In this document: positions 27,173 through 35,895 of the stretch, in pieces
Layout: each line of letters begins with the position of its first letter
Position numbering within the stretch: position 1 is the stretch's first letter
Source of the DNA: a bacterium
GTDB taxonomy: Bacteria > Planctomycetota > JAFGQW01
Reading direction: 5' to 3'
Length of the DNA stretch: 64,000 nt
NCBI GenBank assembly: GCA_030426805.1
Contig: JAUHXU010000003.1
Coordinates: 915,488 to 979,487, forward strand
Translations under genes and position numbers: made by a program
The notes under the pieces: model-generated
Told to the model about the DNA's origin: nothing
Databases searched by the model: none
Seen by the model: the letters and a program-made list of their open reading frames with translations, nothing else

Positions 27173-27223
27173 GCTCGCTGCCGCGAATCTGTCCCACTTC
27201 GCGTCAGATTCGCGCCAGCGAGC
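27173..27223. terminator. Long 19-bp hairpin after glycosyltransferase gene
   Basis: Arms at 27173-27191 and 27205-27223 are complementary over 19 bases with one internal C-C mismatch, around a 13-base loop. The stem is GC-rich. No T tract follows, so a classic intrinsic terminator is not certain; it may protect the 3' end, act in both directions, or be a REP-type repeat. Confidence 0.6.
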
Positions 27224-27241
27224 TGTTGCGCGTTCGTTCGT

Positions 27242-27412
27242 TGCGCTTGGCAGGCCGGTTCTGCACCGATTCTCGCGATGCGTGCGCTTGGCGTGGTGAT
27301 TCTGCACCCGATGCCGTTCATTGGCGGCGCCTTCGATGCGTCTTGGTGCAGAACCAGCGCGCGACCCGCAACCATGCCTCGTGAGCGGTGCACAATCCAC
27401 GCGCCAAGCGCA
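27242..27412. repeat. 26-bp repeats, two direct and one inverted (MITE-like remnant?)
   Basis: The pattern TGCGCTTGGC-N7-TTCTGCACC occurs at 27242-27267 and 27283-27308 on the plus strand and, with one change in the right half, inverted at 27387-27412. A fifth of the pattern (GGTGCAGAACC) is at 27345-27355. The copies at 27283 and 27387 form 26-bp terminal inverted repeats of a 130-bp unit with no coding content. No target duplication is visible. The remainder of 27165-27586 holds nothing I can name. Confidence 0.5.
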
Positions 27413-27586
27413 TTCAAACCCAACAGGCCCGGGCCACCTCCCCCGCAGCCCGGTCATCGTCGACGTCGATCGCACCCTCGCGGCTTGGATCGATGTCGGC
27501 GGGGACAGGGCGAAGGGGGAGGTCCCCGAGAGCTCTCGATCCCGAGACCGAGATTGCCGATTCGCGTTGGCGAGCCGCGCCGGCGG

Positions 27587-28069
27587 TCACGCGATGGCGC
27601 CGGGTTTGCCGGCGAGGCGGCGGAGGAGCGAGATCTGGCCGAGGTGGTAGGCCTCGTGGAAGTGGAGGAACGCGAGGGCGCCGCCGATCGTGTCGAGGCC
27701 ACCGGGGAACTCGCGGGGCGATTTGGCGGCGAGCCGTTCCGGCGTGACCGAGGCGAAGCCGTCGGCGACCGGCTCGGACGAGCGGGCGAACGCGTCGACG
27801 AGCGTTTCGAGCGGGAGCGCGGCGGCCGGGTCGGTCATCGCCTCGCCCCGGCGGTAGACGTCGGCGCCCGCGGCGTCCCAGATCGGGTCGCGCCCGAGCA
27901 ACTCGAGGACCGAGCCGCGGTAGAGTGCGATGTGGCCGACGATCCAGTTGATGCAGTTGCCACCGGCTGCGGGCGCCACGACCGATTCGTCGTGGCTGAT
28001 GCCGTCGAGCGTCATCGTCAGCACACCGGCGTTGACGGCGTAGAGCCTCGCGAGCGTCGTCGTGTCCAT
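27587..28069 (-). CDS. DinB-family four-helix protein
   Basis: 160 residues from the ATG at 28069, cytoplasmic. DinB/YfiT layout: GNCINWIVGHIALYRGSVL near residue 48 with one metal-binding His, and FLHFHEAYHLGQISLLRRL near 137-145 with the second and third (HxxxYH). No signal peptide. Divergent from the NRPS gene; the 231-bp region between them carries an AT-rich inverted repeat. It might belong to the NRPS set, but position alone suggests this. Confidence 0.85.
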   Translation of the reverse strand: MDTTTLARLYAVNAGVLTMTLDGISHDESVVAPAAGGNCINWIVGHIALYRGSVLELLGRDPIWDAAGADVYRRGEAMTDPAAALPLETLVDAFARSSEPVADGFASVTPERLAAKSPREFPGGLDTIGGALAFLHFHEAYHLGQISLLRRLAGKPGAIA

Positions 28070-28142
28070 CGGGGTCTCCGGTCGGGGGGTCTCGGTCTCG
28101 AACAATGCGGTGGGAAACGCCTTCCGAGTGGCGGACAGTGTA

Positions 28143-28187
28143 CTCTTCTCTAAGAATCTGTGGTAGCTATACTTAGAGAGAGAAGAG
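28143..28187. promoter_or_regulatory. AT-rich inverted repeat with promoter-like core, between DinB and NRPS genes
   Basis: CTCTTCTCTAAG at 28143-28154 faces CTTAGAGAGAGAAGAG at 28172-28187: 12-base arms, the right one with a 4-base AGAG insertion, around a 17-base spacer. GCTATACTT (28166-28174) inside it holds a -10-like TATACT and matches the core of the elements at 9328 and 24275. AT-rich sequence stands out in this GC-rich window. It could be an operator over the NRPS promoter. Confidence 0.5.
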
Positions 28188-28300
28188 GACGAAGGGGGCC
28201 GCTGGGCGCGGCCGCGGGTGGCCGCGAGCCCGCGTGACATGTCATTCAGTGCGTGTCACGGCCCGACGGGGCCGACGCATGATCTTCGGGGAACGATTCC

Positions 28301-31300
28301 GTGTCCGATGTAGCTGACGCTCGCTACTTGCTCGAACTGCCGACCGATCGTCCGCGACCGCGCAAGCCGTCCGGCCGGTACGACCGCGCGACGACGACGC
28401 TGCCCGGTTTCCTCAGCGACAAACTCCGGGCCCACGCCGCCGCGCGCGACGTGTCGCTCGCGTCGATCCTGCTCGCCGGCTATCAGGCGCTGCTGCACCG
28501 ATACACCGGACAAGACGCGATCGCCGTCGGGTTTCCGATCTGCGCGGCTCCGCGCGACGACGGCTCGATCTCGTATCGAGGCGGCGCACGGGCGTTCGAG
28601 TCTTCGACCGACGGGGACGCGACGTTCGCGTCGTTCACCGCCGGCGTCGCCGCCGCACTCGGCGCCGCGGGGACGCCCGAACGGGTCCCGGCGCTACAGG
28701 CCCTGTTCGACTGGGACGTGGACGACGACGGCCCGCGCGCCACGGCCGACGTCACCGGCGACCCGACGCCGTACGAACTCGCGCTGCGCGTCACGAGCGG
28801 ATCCGCGGGCATCGTGTTCGCGGCGCAGTTCGCGACCGACGTCTTCACGCCGGACACCGTGCGCCGCTTCCTCGGCCACCTGATCGTGTTGCTCGAAGAG
28901 GTCGTCGGCGACGACGCACAGGCGCTCGACACGATTCCGATCCTGACCGACGCCGAGCGCCACCAGATCCTCGACGACTTCAACGCGACCGCGAAGGACT
29001 TCCCGGCCGACAAGTGCCTGCACGAGTTGTTCGAGGCGCGGGCCGCCGAGCAGCCCGACGCGCCCGCGGTCGTGTTCGGCGGCGAGACGCTCACCTACCG
29101 CGAGTTGAACGAGCGCGCGAATCGCCTCGCGCACCGGCTGCGCAAACACGGGGTCGGGCCCGACGTGATGGTCGGCCTGCTGATCGAGCGCTCGCTCGAA
29201 ATGGTCGTCGGCCTGATGGGCATCGCGAAGGCCGGCGGCGCGTATGTGCCGATGGACGCGAGCTACCCGATGGATCGCCTCGCGTTCATGATCGAAGACA
29301 CCGCGGTCGACGTGCTGCTGACGCAGGCGTCGATCGTCCCGAAGCTGCCGGCGCACGACGCGGAGGTGATCTGCCTCGATCGCGACTGGAGCGACATCGC
29401 GACCGAGTCGGCCGAGAACCCGACGACGAACGTCACGCCCGAGAACCTGATCTACGTGATCTACACGTCGGGCTCGACCGGACGGCCGAAGGGCTGCATG
29501 CTCGACCACCGCGGTCGCGTGTCCAACTTCCTCGATTTCAACCGACGCTTCGGTGTCGGCCCCGGCGATCGGCTGCTCGGCATCTCGTCGCTGTCGTTCG
29601 ACATGTGCGCCTACGACGTGTTCGGCGTCCTCGCGTGCGGTGCGGCGATCGTCGTCGCCGAAGACGGCGCCGCGATGGACGCGGGCCGACTCGCCGAACT
29701 GATGCGCGACCACCGCATCACGGTGTGGCACTCGGTGCCGGCGCTCTTGAAGATGCTCGTCGAGCACGTCACCGAACGCGCCGAACTCCACCCGCGCGAT
29801 CTGCGCCTCGTGCTGCTCGGCGGCGACTGGATCCCGGTCACGCTGCCGGATCGGCTGCGCGACCTCGTCCCCGACCTCGTCGTCGTCAGCATGGGCGGCG
29901 CGACCGAGGTGTCGATGGACTCGACGATCTACGTCGTCGACGCGGTCGACCCCGAGTGGACGAGCATTCCGTACGGCGCACCGATGTGGAACCAGCTCGC
30001 CTACGTGCTGGACAAGCGCGGCGAACTGATGCCGGTCGGCGTGCCGGGCGAGCTGTGGCTCGGCGGCATCGGCGTCGGGCGCGGCTACTACAACCGACCC
30101 GAGCTGACCGCCGAGAAGTTCGTGCCGAACCCGTTCGTCCGCCCCGAGGACGCCGAGACCTACGGCACGATGATGTATCGCACCGGCGACCTCGCGCGCT
30201 ACGGCGCCGACGGCAACCTCGAGTTGCTCGGCCGGATGGACTTCCAGGTGAAGATCCGCGGCTTCCGTGTCGAACTCGGCGAGATCGAGGCCGCGCTCCG
30301 CTCCTTCCCGTCGGTCGAGGAAGCGGTCGTTCTCGCGCGCGGACCGCGCGACGCGGAGAAGAAGCTCGTCGCCTACCTCGTGCCGTCGGCCGACGCGAGC
30401 ACGCTCGACGCCGGCGACTGGGAGGAGAAGGTCTCGCAGTGGAGCGAGGTCTACGACAACGCCTACAGCGCCGCCGCGGGCGATGATCCGGTCTTCAACA
30501 TCGCGAGCTGGGACTCGTCCTACACCGGCGAGCCGATTCCGCCGGAGGAGATGCGCGAGTGGGTCGACGAGACCGTCGCGCGGATTCGCTCGAAGAACCC
30601 GAAGCGCGTGCTCGAGATCGGGTGCGGGCTCGGCCTGTTGCTGTTCCGGATCGCGCCGCACTGCGAGCACTACCACGGCACCGACATCTCCACCGTTGCG
30701 CTCGACCACGTGCGCACGCACCTCGAATCGCAGGGGCTCGCGGACACGGTGACGCTGTCGAAGCGCATGGCCGAGAACTTCGACGGCTTCGACGACGGCG
30801 CGTTCGACGCGATCGTGTTGAACTCGATCATCCTCGACTTCCCGAGCGCCGACTACCTGCTCGAGGTGCTGCGCGGTGCGGTGCGCGTCGTGCGCCCCGG
30901 CGGCTTCATCTTCATCGGCGACGTGCGACCGCGCTTCCTCGAGGAGGCGTTCCAATCGTCGGTCGAACTCGCGAAGGCGGACGACGACACGTCCGCGGCC
31001 GAGCTGCGCCAGCGGGTCGAGAAGAACATCGCGATGGAAGTCGAGACGCTGCACGACCCGTCGTTCTTCGCGGCGATCCCGCGCGAGATTCCGGCGATCG
31101 GCCACGTCGACATCCGACAGAAGCGCGGTCGTGCGCGCAACGAACTCGTCAACTACCGCTACGACCTGTTCCTGCACGTCGGTTCGTGCGACGTGCCGCC
31201 ACACGACGCGGCGTCGCACGACTGGCAGCGCGACGGTCTGACGGCGGCCTCGCTGCGCACGCGCCTCGAGACCGAGCGTCCGGCGGCGATCCACGTGACC

Positions 31301-32140
31301 GGCATCCCGAACGCGCGGGTGCTCGCCGATGTGCGCGCGCTCGAAGCGATCGCCGGGTCGCCGGACGCGACGGCAGCCACGCTTCGCGCCGAGCGCGATC
31401 GGATCGCGGCCGCCGACGCCGGCGTCGACCCCGACGAGTTGTGGCGACTCGCCGACGACACCGGCTACGCGGCGCAGGTGAACTACGCGGCCTCGGGCGC
31501 GCGCGACGAGATCGACGCGTGGTTCGTGCGCGACGGCGACGCGACGACGCTGTTCCCGGCGCCGTCGGCCCCGGACGCCGACATCCGCACATTCGCATCC
31601 GCGCCGAACGCCGGTGCGGCGGCCGGATCGATGACGCCGGAGCTGCGCGCGCACCTCGAGAAGCGTCTGCCGAAGCACATGGTGCCGTCGGCATACGTGA
31701 TGCTCGACGCGTTGCCATTGACGCCGAACGGCAAGATCAACCGACGCGCGCTGCCGGACCCGGATGACGTCCGGCCGGACCTCGCGACGCCGTTCGTCGC
31801 GCCTGATCGCGCGGCCGAGCGCATTCTGGCCGGCATGTGGACCGAGGTGCTCGGGATCGATCGTGTCGGCGTGAACGACGACTTCTTCGAACTCGGCGGG
31901 CACTCGCTGCTCGCCACGCAGGTGATCTCGCGGGTGCGCGAGACGTTCCAGCTCGAGCTCCCGTTGCGCGCGCTCTTCGAAGCGCCGACGGTGGCGGGGC
32001 TCGTCGAGCGCCTCGAAGCCGTCGCGACGACATCGGGACTCGATCTGCACGAGGTGGCAGAGGTGGTGCTCCACGTCGAGCAACTCTCCGACGCCGAGGC
32101 GGAAGCGCTGCTCGCGCAGAACAGTGGGGACACGGAGTGA
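28301..32140 (+). CDS. Single-module NRPS: half-C, A with embedded methyltransferase, PCP
   Basis: 1279 residues from a GTG with GGGGA nine bases before. Residues about 20-230 match only the rear half of a condensation domain (LLHRYTGQDAIAVGFP); the HHxxxDG half is missing. The adenylation domain follows: YRELNERANRLAHRL (265), YTSGSTGRPKG (388), FDMCAYDVFG, GGATEVSMD, YRTGDLARY, GRMDFQVKIRGFRVELGEIE. A methyltransferase is inserted before the last A motif (VLEIGCGLGLLLFRI at about 770, GTDIS). Then LPLTPNGKINRRALP (A10) and the carrier domain (ELGGHSLLATQV, phosphopantetheine Ser about 1202). There is no release domain. GGATE in place of YGPTE and embedded methylation recall pyochelin/yersiniabactin-type modules. 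By hand alignment the specificity code is DMYHLGMMDK, which I cannot assign to an amino acid. Confidence 0.93.
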   Translation: MSDVADARYLLELPTDRPRPRKPSGRYDRATTTLPGFLSDKLRAHAAARDVSLASILLAGYQALLHRYTGQDAIAVGFPICAAPRDDGSISYRGGARAFESSTDGDATFASFTAGVAAALGAAGTPERVPALQALFDWDVDDDGPRATADVTGDPTPYELALRVTSGSAGIVFAAQFATDVFTPDTVRRFLGHLIVLLEEVVGDDAQALDTIPILTDAERHQILDDFNATAKDFPADKCLHELFEARAAEQPDAPAVVFGGETLTYRELNERANRLAHRLRKHGVGPDVMVGLLIERSLEMVVGLMGIAKAGGAYVPMDASYPMDRLAFMIEDTAVDVLLTQASIVPKLPAHDAEVICLDRDWSDIATESAENPTTNVTPENLIYVIYTSGSTGRPKGCMLDHRGRVSNFLDFNRRFGVGPGDRLLGISSLSFDMCAYDVFGVLACGAAIVVAEDGAAMDAGRLAELMRDHRITVWHSVPALLKMLVEHVTERAELHPRDLRLVLLGGDWIPVTLPDRLRDLVPDLVVVSMGGATEVSMDSTIYVVDAVDPEWTSIPYGAPMWNQLAYVLDKRGELMPVGVPGELWLGGIGVGRGYYNRPELTAEKFVPNPFVRPEDAETYGTMMYRTGDLARYGADGNLELLGRMDFQVKIRGFRVELGEIEAALRSFPSVEEAVVLARGPRDAEKKLVAYLVPSADASTLDAGDWEEKVSQWSEVYDNAYSAAAGDDPVFNIASWDSSYTGEPIPPEEMREWVDETVARIRSKNPKRVLEIGCGLGLLLFRIAPHCEHYHGTDISTVALDHVRTHLESQGLADTVTLSKRMAENFDGFDDGAFDAIVLNSIILDFPSADYLLEVLRGAVRVVRPGGFIFIGDVRPRFLEEAFQSSVELAKADDDTSAAELRQRVEKNIAMEVETLHDPSFFAAIPREIPAIGHVDIRQKRGRARNELVNYRYDLFLHVGSCDVPPHDAASHDWQRDGLTAASLRTRLETERPAAIHVTGIPNARVLADVRALEAIAGSPDATAATLRAERDRIAAADAGVDPDELWRLADDTGYAAQVNYAASGARDEIDAWFVRDGDATTLFPAPSAPDADIRTFASAPNAGAAAGSMTPELRAHLEKRLPKHMVPSAYVMLDALPLTPNGKINRRALPDPDDVRPDLATPFVAPDRAAERILAGMWTEVLGIDRVGVNDDFFELGGHSLLATQVISRVRETFQLELPLRALFEAPTVAGLVERLEAVATTSGLDLHEVAEVVLHVEQLSDAEAEALLAQNSGDTE

Positions 32141-32147
32141 CAGGCTG

Positions 32148-33497
32148 ATGAGCGATCTCAGTGATTTTGCACGCGATGCGGTGGACCGGCTCGAGCAGGT
32201 CGACCCGGATCTGTTCGACATGTTGCAGCGGGAGTACGAGCGTCAGGTCGACACACTCGCGCTCGTCGCTTCGTGCAGCCCGGAGGATCCGTCCGTGCTC
32301 GCGTGCGAGGGCACGTTCGCGAGCAACGTCACCGCCGAGGGCTACCCCGGGCGCCGCTACCACGCCGGCTGCCGTCACGTCGACGAGTTCGAGCAGCTCG
32401 CGATCGACCGCGCGAAGGCCGCGTTCGGCGCGCGCTATGCGAACGTGCAGCCGCACACCGCGACGACCGCGAACCAGACCGTGATGACGAGCCTCCTCGA
32501 TGCGGGCGACACGATCATCGGCATGGACCTCGACGCGGGCGGGCACCTCACGCACGGCTCCAAGGCGTCGCTGTCCGGCAACTACTTCACGTCGTACGGC
32601 TACGGCATCCGGCCGGATGGCCAGATCGACTACGAGCAGGCCGAGGCGCTCGCGATCGAGCACAAGCCGAAGCTGATCGTCTGCGGCACGACCGCGTATC
32701 CGCGGGTGATCGACTGGGCGCGGTTCCGCGCGATCGCCGACAAGGTCGGTGCGTGGCTGCTCGCCGACATCACGCACATCGCCGGCCTGGTCATCGCGGG
32801 CGAGCACCCGAACTCGATCGACCATGCGCACGTGACGACGACGTGCACCCACAAACAACTCTACGGCCCGCGCGGCGGACTGATCCTGCTCGGCAAGGAC
32901 GCCGAGATGGTCGTGCCCGACAAGAACGTCACGCTCGAGAAGCTGATGGGCAAGGGCGTGTTCCCGTGGTTCCAGGGCGCGCCGATCGTCAACAAGATCG
33001 TCGCGAAGGCGCGCGCGCTCGGGATGGCGATGACGCCGGAGTTCCGCGAGCGGATGAAGCGCATCGTCGAGCTGTCGCGGGGTCTCGTCGCGGCGTTCGA
33101 GGAGCGTGGCGTCCGCGTCGTCGCGGGCGGCAGCGACAACCACATCGTGCTGATCGACGTCCTGTCGACGTTCGACGTGACCGGCATCATCGCGCAGAAG
33201 GCGCTCGAGGAGTGCGGGATCATCGTCAACAAGAACCGGATCGCCGGCGACACGAAGTCGATCTTCGTGTCGAGCGGCGTGCGGATCGGCACGAACAGCC
33301 TCGCGGCCCGCGGCTTCACCGCCGCCGACATGCCGGGCGTCGCGGATCTGATCTGCCGGATCCTCGAAGCGGTCGAGGCGGACGACGACCGCGACTACGC
33401 GCTCGACGCCGCCGCGCGCGACGCGTTCGCCGACGAATCGCGCGGGCTCGCGCGCCGCTACCCGATCCCGGGCTACGGCCAGCGCGTCGCGCACTGA
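32148..33497 (+). CDS. Serine hydroxymethyltransferase paralogue with altered active site
   Basis: 449 residues from the ATG at 32148, seven bases after the NRPS stop. Fold type I PLP enzyme clearly of the SHMT family: AEGYPGRRYHAGC, ANVQPHTATTAN, GGHLTHGS, AYPRVIDWARF, DITHIAGLV, THKQLYGPRGGLIL (PLP Lys236), and SSGVRIGT with the carboxylate Arg. Compared with housekeeping SHMT, the Tyr before AEGYP is Thr (residue 62), the second Tyr of RYYGG is His (72), and SEN is SCS (42-44). The Tyr residues matter for PLP placement and proton transfer, so this enzyme likely has a different reaction or substrate, such as an alpha-substituted amino acid used by the NRPS. That job is inferred from operon position. 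Confidence 0.88.
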   Translation: MSDLSDFARDAVDRLEQVDPDLFDMLQREYERQVDTLALVASCSPEDPSVLACEGTFASNVTAEGYPGRRYHAGCRHVDEFEQLAIDRAKAAFGARYANVQPHTATTANQTVMTSLLDAGDTIIGMDLDAGGHLTHGSKASLSGNYFTSYGYGIRPDGQIDYEQAEALAIEHKPKLIVCGTTAYPRVIDWARFRAIADKVGAWLLADITHIAGLVIAGEHPNSIDHAHVTTTCTHKQLYGPRGGLILLGKDAEMVVPDKNVTLEKLMGKGVFPWFQGAPIVNKIVAKARALGMAMTPEFRERMKRIVELSRGLVAAFEERGVRVVAGGSDNHIVLIDVLSTFDVTGIIAQKALEECGIIVNKNRIAGDTKSIFVSSGVRIGTNSLAARGFTAADMPGVADLICRILEAVEADDDRDYALDAAARDAFADESRGLARRYPIPGYGQRVAH

Positions 33498-33528
33498 TCA
33501 CGGCGCGTCGCCGTCGAAGGAGGTGTCC

Positions 33529-33888
33529 GTGATCGTCATCCACACCGACGCGGTGCCCGAGACCGCGGTGAGCCACAACCCCGACATCGTCAAGCGCGTG
33601 CTGATCGCGAACGGGCACATCCCGTTCCTGACGAACTTCTCGGTCGCGACGTTTCGGCCGGGACAGGTCGCATCGGCGCACGCACACGACGACATGCACG
33701 AGGTCTTCCTCGTCGAACGCGGTGTCGGCACGTTCACGATCGACGGCGTCGAACACACGGCCACGCCCGGCACGTGCGTCGCGGTCGAGCCGGGCGAGGT
33801 GCACGAGGTCTCGAACCGCGGTGACACCGACCTCGTCGTGCGCTACTTCGGCATCGCGCCCGGCGCCGGTCCGTCAGCGGGTGCGTGA
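33529..33888 (+). CDS. Cupin-domain protein
   Basis: 119 residues. Start set at the GTG at 33529 because a full AAGGAGG lies five bases before it. One cupin barrel: motif 1 with HAHDDMHEVFLVERG near residue 45 (metal-binding His, His, Glu) and motif 2 with PGEVHEVSNRG near residue 85 (third His). A metal-binding enzyme or sensor, cytoplasmic. It starts 31 bases after the SHMT-like gene and probably completes the NRPS operon, where cupins often act as epimerases, oxygenases or cyclases. Its end overlaps the convergent HEAT gene by 15 bases. Confidence 0.85.
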   Translation: MIVIHTDAVPETAVSHNPDIVKRVLIANGHIPFLTNFSVATFRPGQVASAHAHDDMHEVFLVERGVGTFTIDGVEHTATPGTCVAVEPGEVHEVSNRGDTDLVVRYFGIAPGAGPSAGA

Positions 33889-35895
33889 GATCGGGATCCA
33901 GCGGTTCGCGATCCGGCTGAAGCGGAACTCGTCGTGTTCGTGCGCAGCCCACCAGCGACGCATCCGCGTCGACTCGGTCTCGCCGCCGGTGTCGCCGAGC
34001 ACGTGGGGATCGAGGCCGAAGAGCTTCTCGAACACGCCGCGCGCGATCACCGCGCGGCAGCAGTTGCTCTCGAGTTCGTCCAACCAGAACGGGATCATGC
34101 CCTTGATGTCGTCGCCGAAGATCGCGACGTGCGCGTCGGCGAACACCGTGTCCACCCAGCGGTAGCGTCCGGCGCGCAGTGCGCGCAGCGACTCGGCGCG
34201 TGCGGCGTCATCGCCCATCGACGCGAGCTGCGCGGTCGCCTCGGCGTAGAGGCCGAGCGATCGGCGATCGCGCACGCGCTGCAAGAACGTGCGCACTGCC
34301 GGTCGGTCGATTCGCCACAGGTCGTACGGCACGTCCGACGGCGTGGTCTGCAGGTAGGCGGTGAAGCGGCGTTCGATCTCGGCCGGCGCGGGTAGCGGGT
34401 CGGGAAGCGGGTCGCCGAGCAGCGTGCGGAGGACGCCTCGCGGCCACGCCGGCTTCTCCGGGTAGCACGGGCCGCTGAGCACCGCGGCGAGGCGCATCAC
34501 GTCGGTGTTGTCGGACGCGTGCATGCGGTCGAGGACCGCGCGAAACGCGTCGGGTGCGCCGATCTCGATGAAGCCGAGCGGCCCGGTCTCGGGCAGCGTC
34601 GGCAGGTCGCCGGTGCGGAGGCGGCGGGCCGCCTCACGCGCGAGTGCCCGCGTGTTCAACCCGCGGAGCGTGATCGCCGCGCGGGCCAGGGTCGTGCCGT
34701 CGAGCGACGACGCCATCGCGACGTCGTGCAGCGGCGCGAAGTCCACATCGCAGTCGATCGCGAAGGCCCCGCCGCCCTCCGGGTCCCCGAGTGCCTCGAG
34801 CCACCGCGCCGCGGTCCGCGCGTCGCTCCGTAAGACGCGATCGGCGACGAGGGCGCGCGCCTTGTCGGCGTCGATCTCGAGCAGGAGTGCGACGGCGCAC
34901 GGGTCGCGGGGCGCTGCGCGAAGCAGCCGCTCGCGCATCGCGTCATCGCCGCGGTGGGCCAGCGATCCGGCGGCGAGCACCGAGAGCTCGCCCGTGGTCT
35001 GCGCGAGTTGCGCGAGGAGTTCGCGGCTCGCTTCGTCGTCGAGGTGGCGCATCGCGCGGACGGCCGCGATCGTGCCCCGGCTTTCGATCGAGCCCTTCGC
35101 GAGCGCGATCAGCACGGGCGCGTCCGCCGGACGCGGTCGCGCCGTGAGCAGCCACCGGAACAACCAGTCCGCTTCGAGGTTCTCTCGCGTGACGGCCCGC
35201 TGCAGGACCGCGCGCAAGTTCGGGTCGAGGCCGCCGCCCGGTACGCTCGGCGTGGGGCGGAGCGTCGCGGGACCGGGCTCGGTATGGCGCAGGCTCGCCC
35301 ACGGTACGTCGATCGCGAAGTAGGCGGATGCGATCGCCGTACGGTGGCGATCCGTGCGCGGCGTGATCGTCATCAGCGTGCACCACGCCTCGCGGCGAAC
35401 GCGCGGGTGTGGGTGGCGGGTGAGGCGAAGCAGCAGGGGGATGTGCGCCGCCCGGGCCTGTCGGTGCAGCGCGGACAGTTGCTGCGCGAGGTCGCTGTCC
35501 CACGGCTCGGGTGCCGGGTTCTCGTAGATCCAAGACAGCTCGTCGCTTCCGAGGATGCTGCGGAACTCCTCGAAGTCGACCGACGTTCCGTCCGCGGCGA
35601 AACGGTCGCGGAGCAGCATGACGACACGCGCGCACTCGCGTTCGTCGAGTTCGGCCCACCGCACGTGGAGTGCACATGCGCGGGCGACCGCTTCGTCGCG
35701 GTGCGCGAGACCGGCGCGCAGGATGCGGACGCGGTGCTCGGGGTCCCGTTCGCCGACGTCCTTCAGATACCGTTCGGCCTCGGCGGCCGGGAACGTCGCG
35801 AGTGCCACCGCCTCGTTCACGACGTCGTCGGCGAACTGGGCGGGAGCCGCGCAGGCGAGCGCGAGCGTGATCGTCAGCGTCCGGAGCGCGTTCAT
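33874..35895 (-). CDS. Large secreted HEAT-repeat protein
   Basis: 673 residues from the ATG at 35895. Signal peptide (MNALRTLTITLALACAAPAQ). Helical repeats of HEAT/ARM type through most of the length: HRVRILRAGLAHRDEAVARAC, HIPLLLRLTRHPHPRVRREAW, TRENLEADWLFRWLLTARP, TIAAVRAMRHLDDEASRELL, ALAREAARRLRTGDLP. No enzyme motif. Probably a periplasmic protein-binding scaffold. Overlaps the upstream hydrolase gene stop by ATGA, so co-translated. Confidence 0.82.
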   Translation of the reverse strand: MNALRTLTITLALACAAPAQFADDVVNEAVALATFPAAEAERYLKDVGERDPEHRVRILRAGLAHRDEAVARACALHVRWAELDERECARVVMLLRDRFAADGTSVDFEEFRSILGSDELSWIYENPAPEPWDSDLAQQLSALHRQARAAHIPLLLRLTRHPHPRVRREAWCTLMTITPRTDRHRTAIASAYFAIDVPWASLRHTEPGPATLRPTPSVPGGGLDPNLRAVLQRAVTRENLEADWLFRWLLTARPRPADAPVLIALAKGSIESRGTIAAVRAMRHLDDEASRELLAQLAQTTGELSVLAAGSLAHRGDDAMRERLLRAAPRDPCAVALLLEIDADKARALVADRVLRSDARTAARWLEALGDPEGGGAFAIDCDVDFAPLHDVAMASSLDGTTLARAAITLRGLNTRALAREAARRLRTGDLPTLPETGPLGFIEIGAPDAFRAVLDRMHASDNTDVMRLAAVLSGPCYPEKPAWPRGVLRTLLGDPLPDPLPAPAEIERRFTAYLQTTPSDVPYDLWRIDRPAVRTFLQRVRDRRSLGLYAEATAQLASMGDDAARAESLRALRAGRYRWVDTVFADAHVAIFGDDIKGMIPFWLDELESNCCRAVIARGVFEKLFGLDPHVLGDTGGETESTRMRRWWAAHEHDEFRFSRIANRWIPISRTR

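Noticed and set aside
27242..27412. CRISPR array or integron attC sites
   Set aside because: Only three copies, irregular spacing, one inverted, no cas or integrase gene, and no GTTRRRY core.
28694..32221. Minus-strand open frame of 1175 codons opposite the NRPS
   Set aside because: Composition is that of a codon shadow; the plus strand has clear NRPS motifs throughout.
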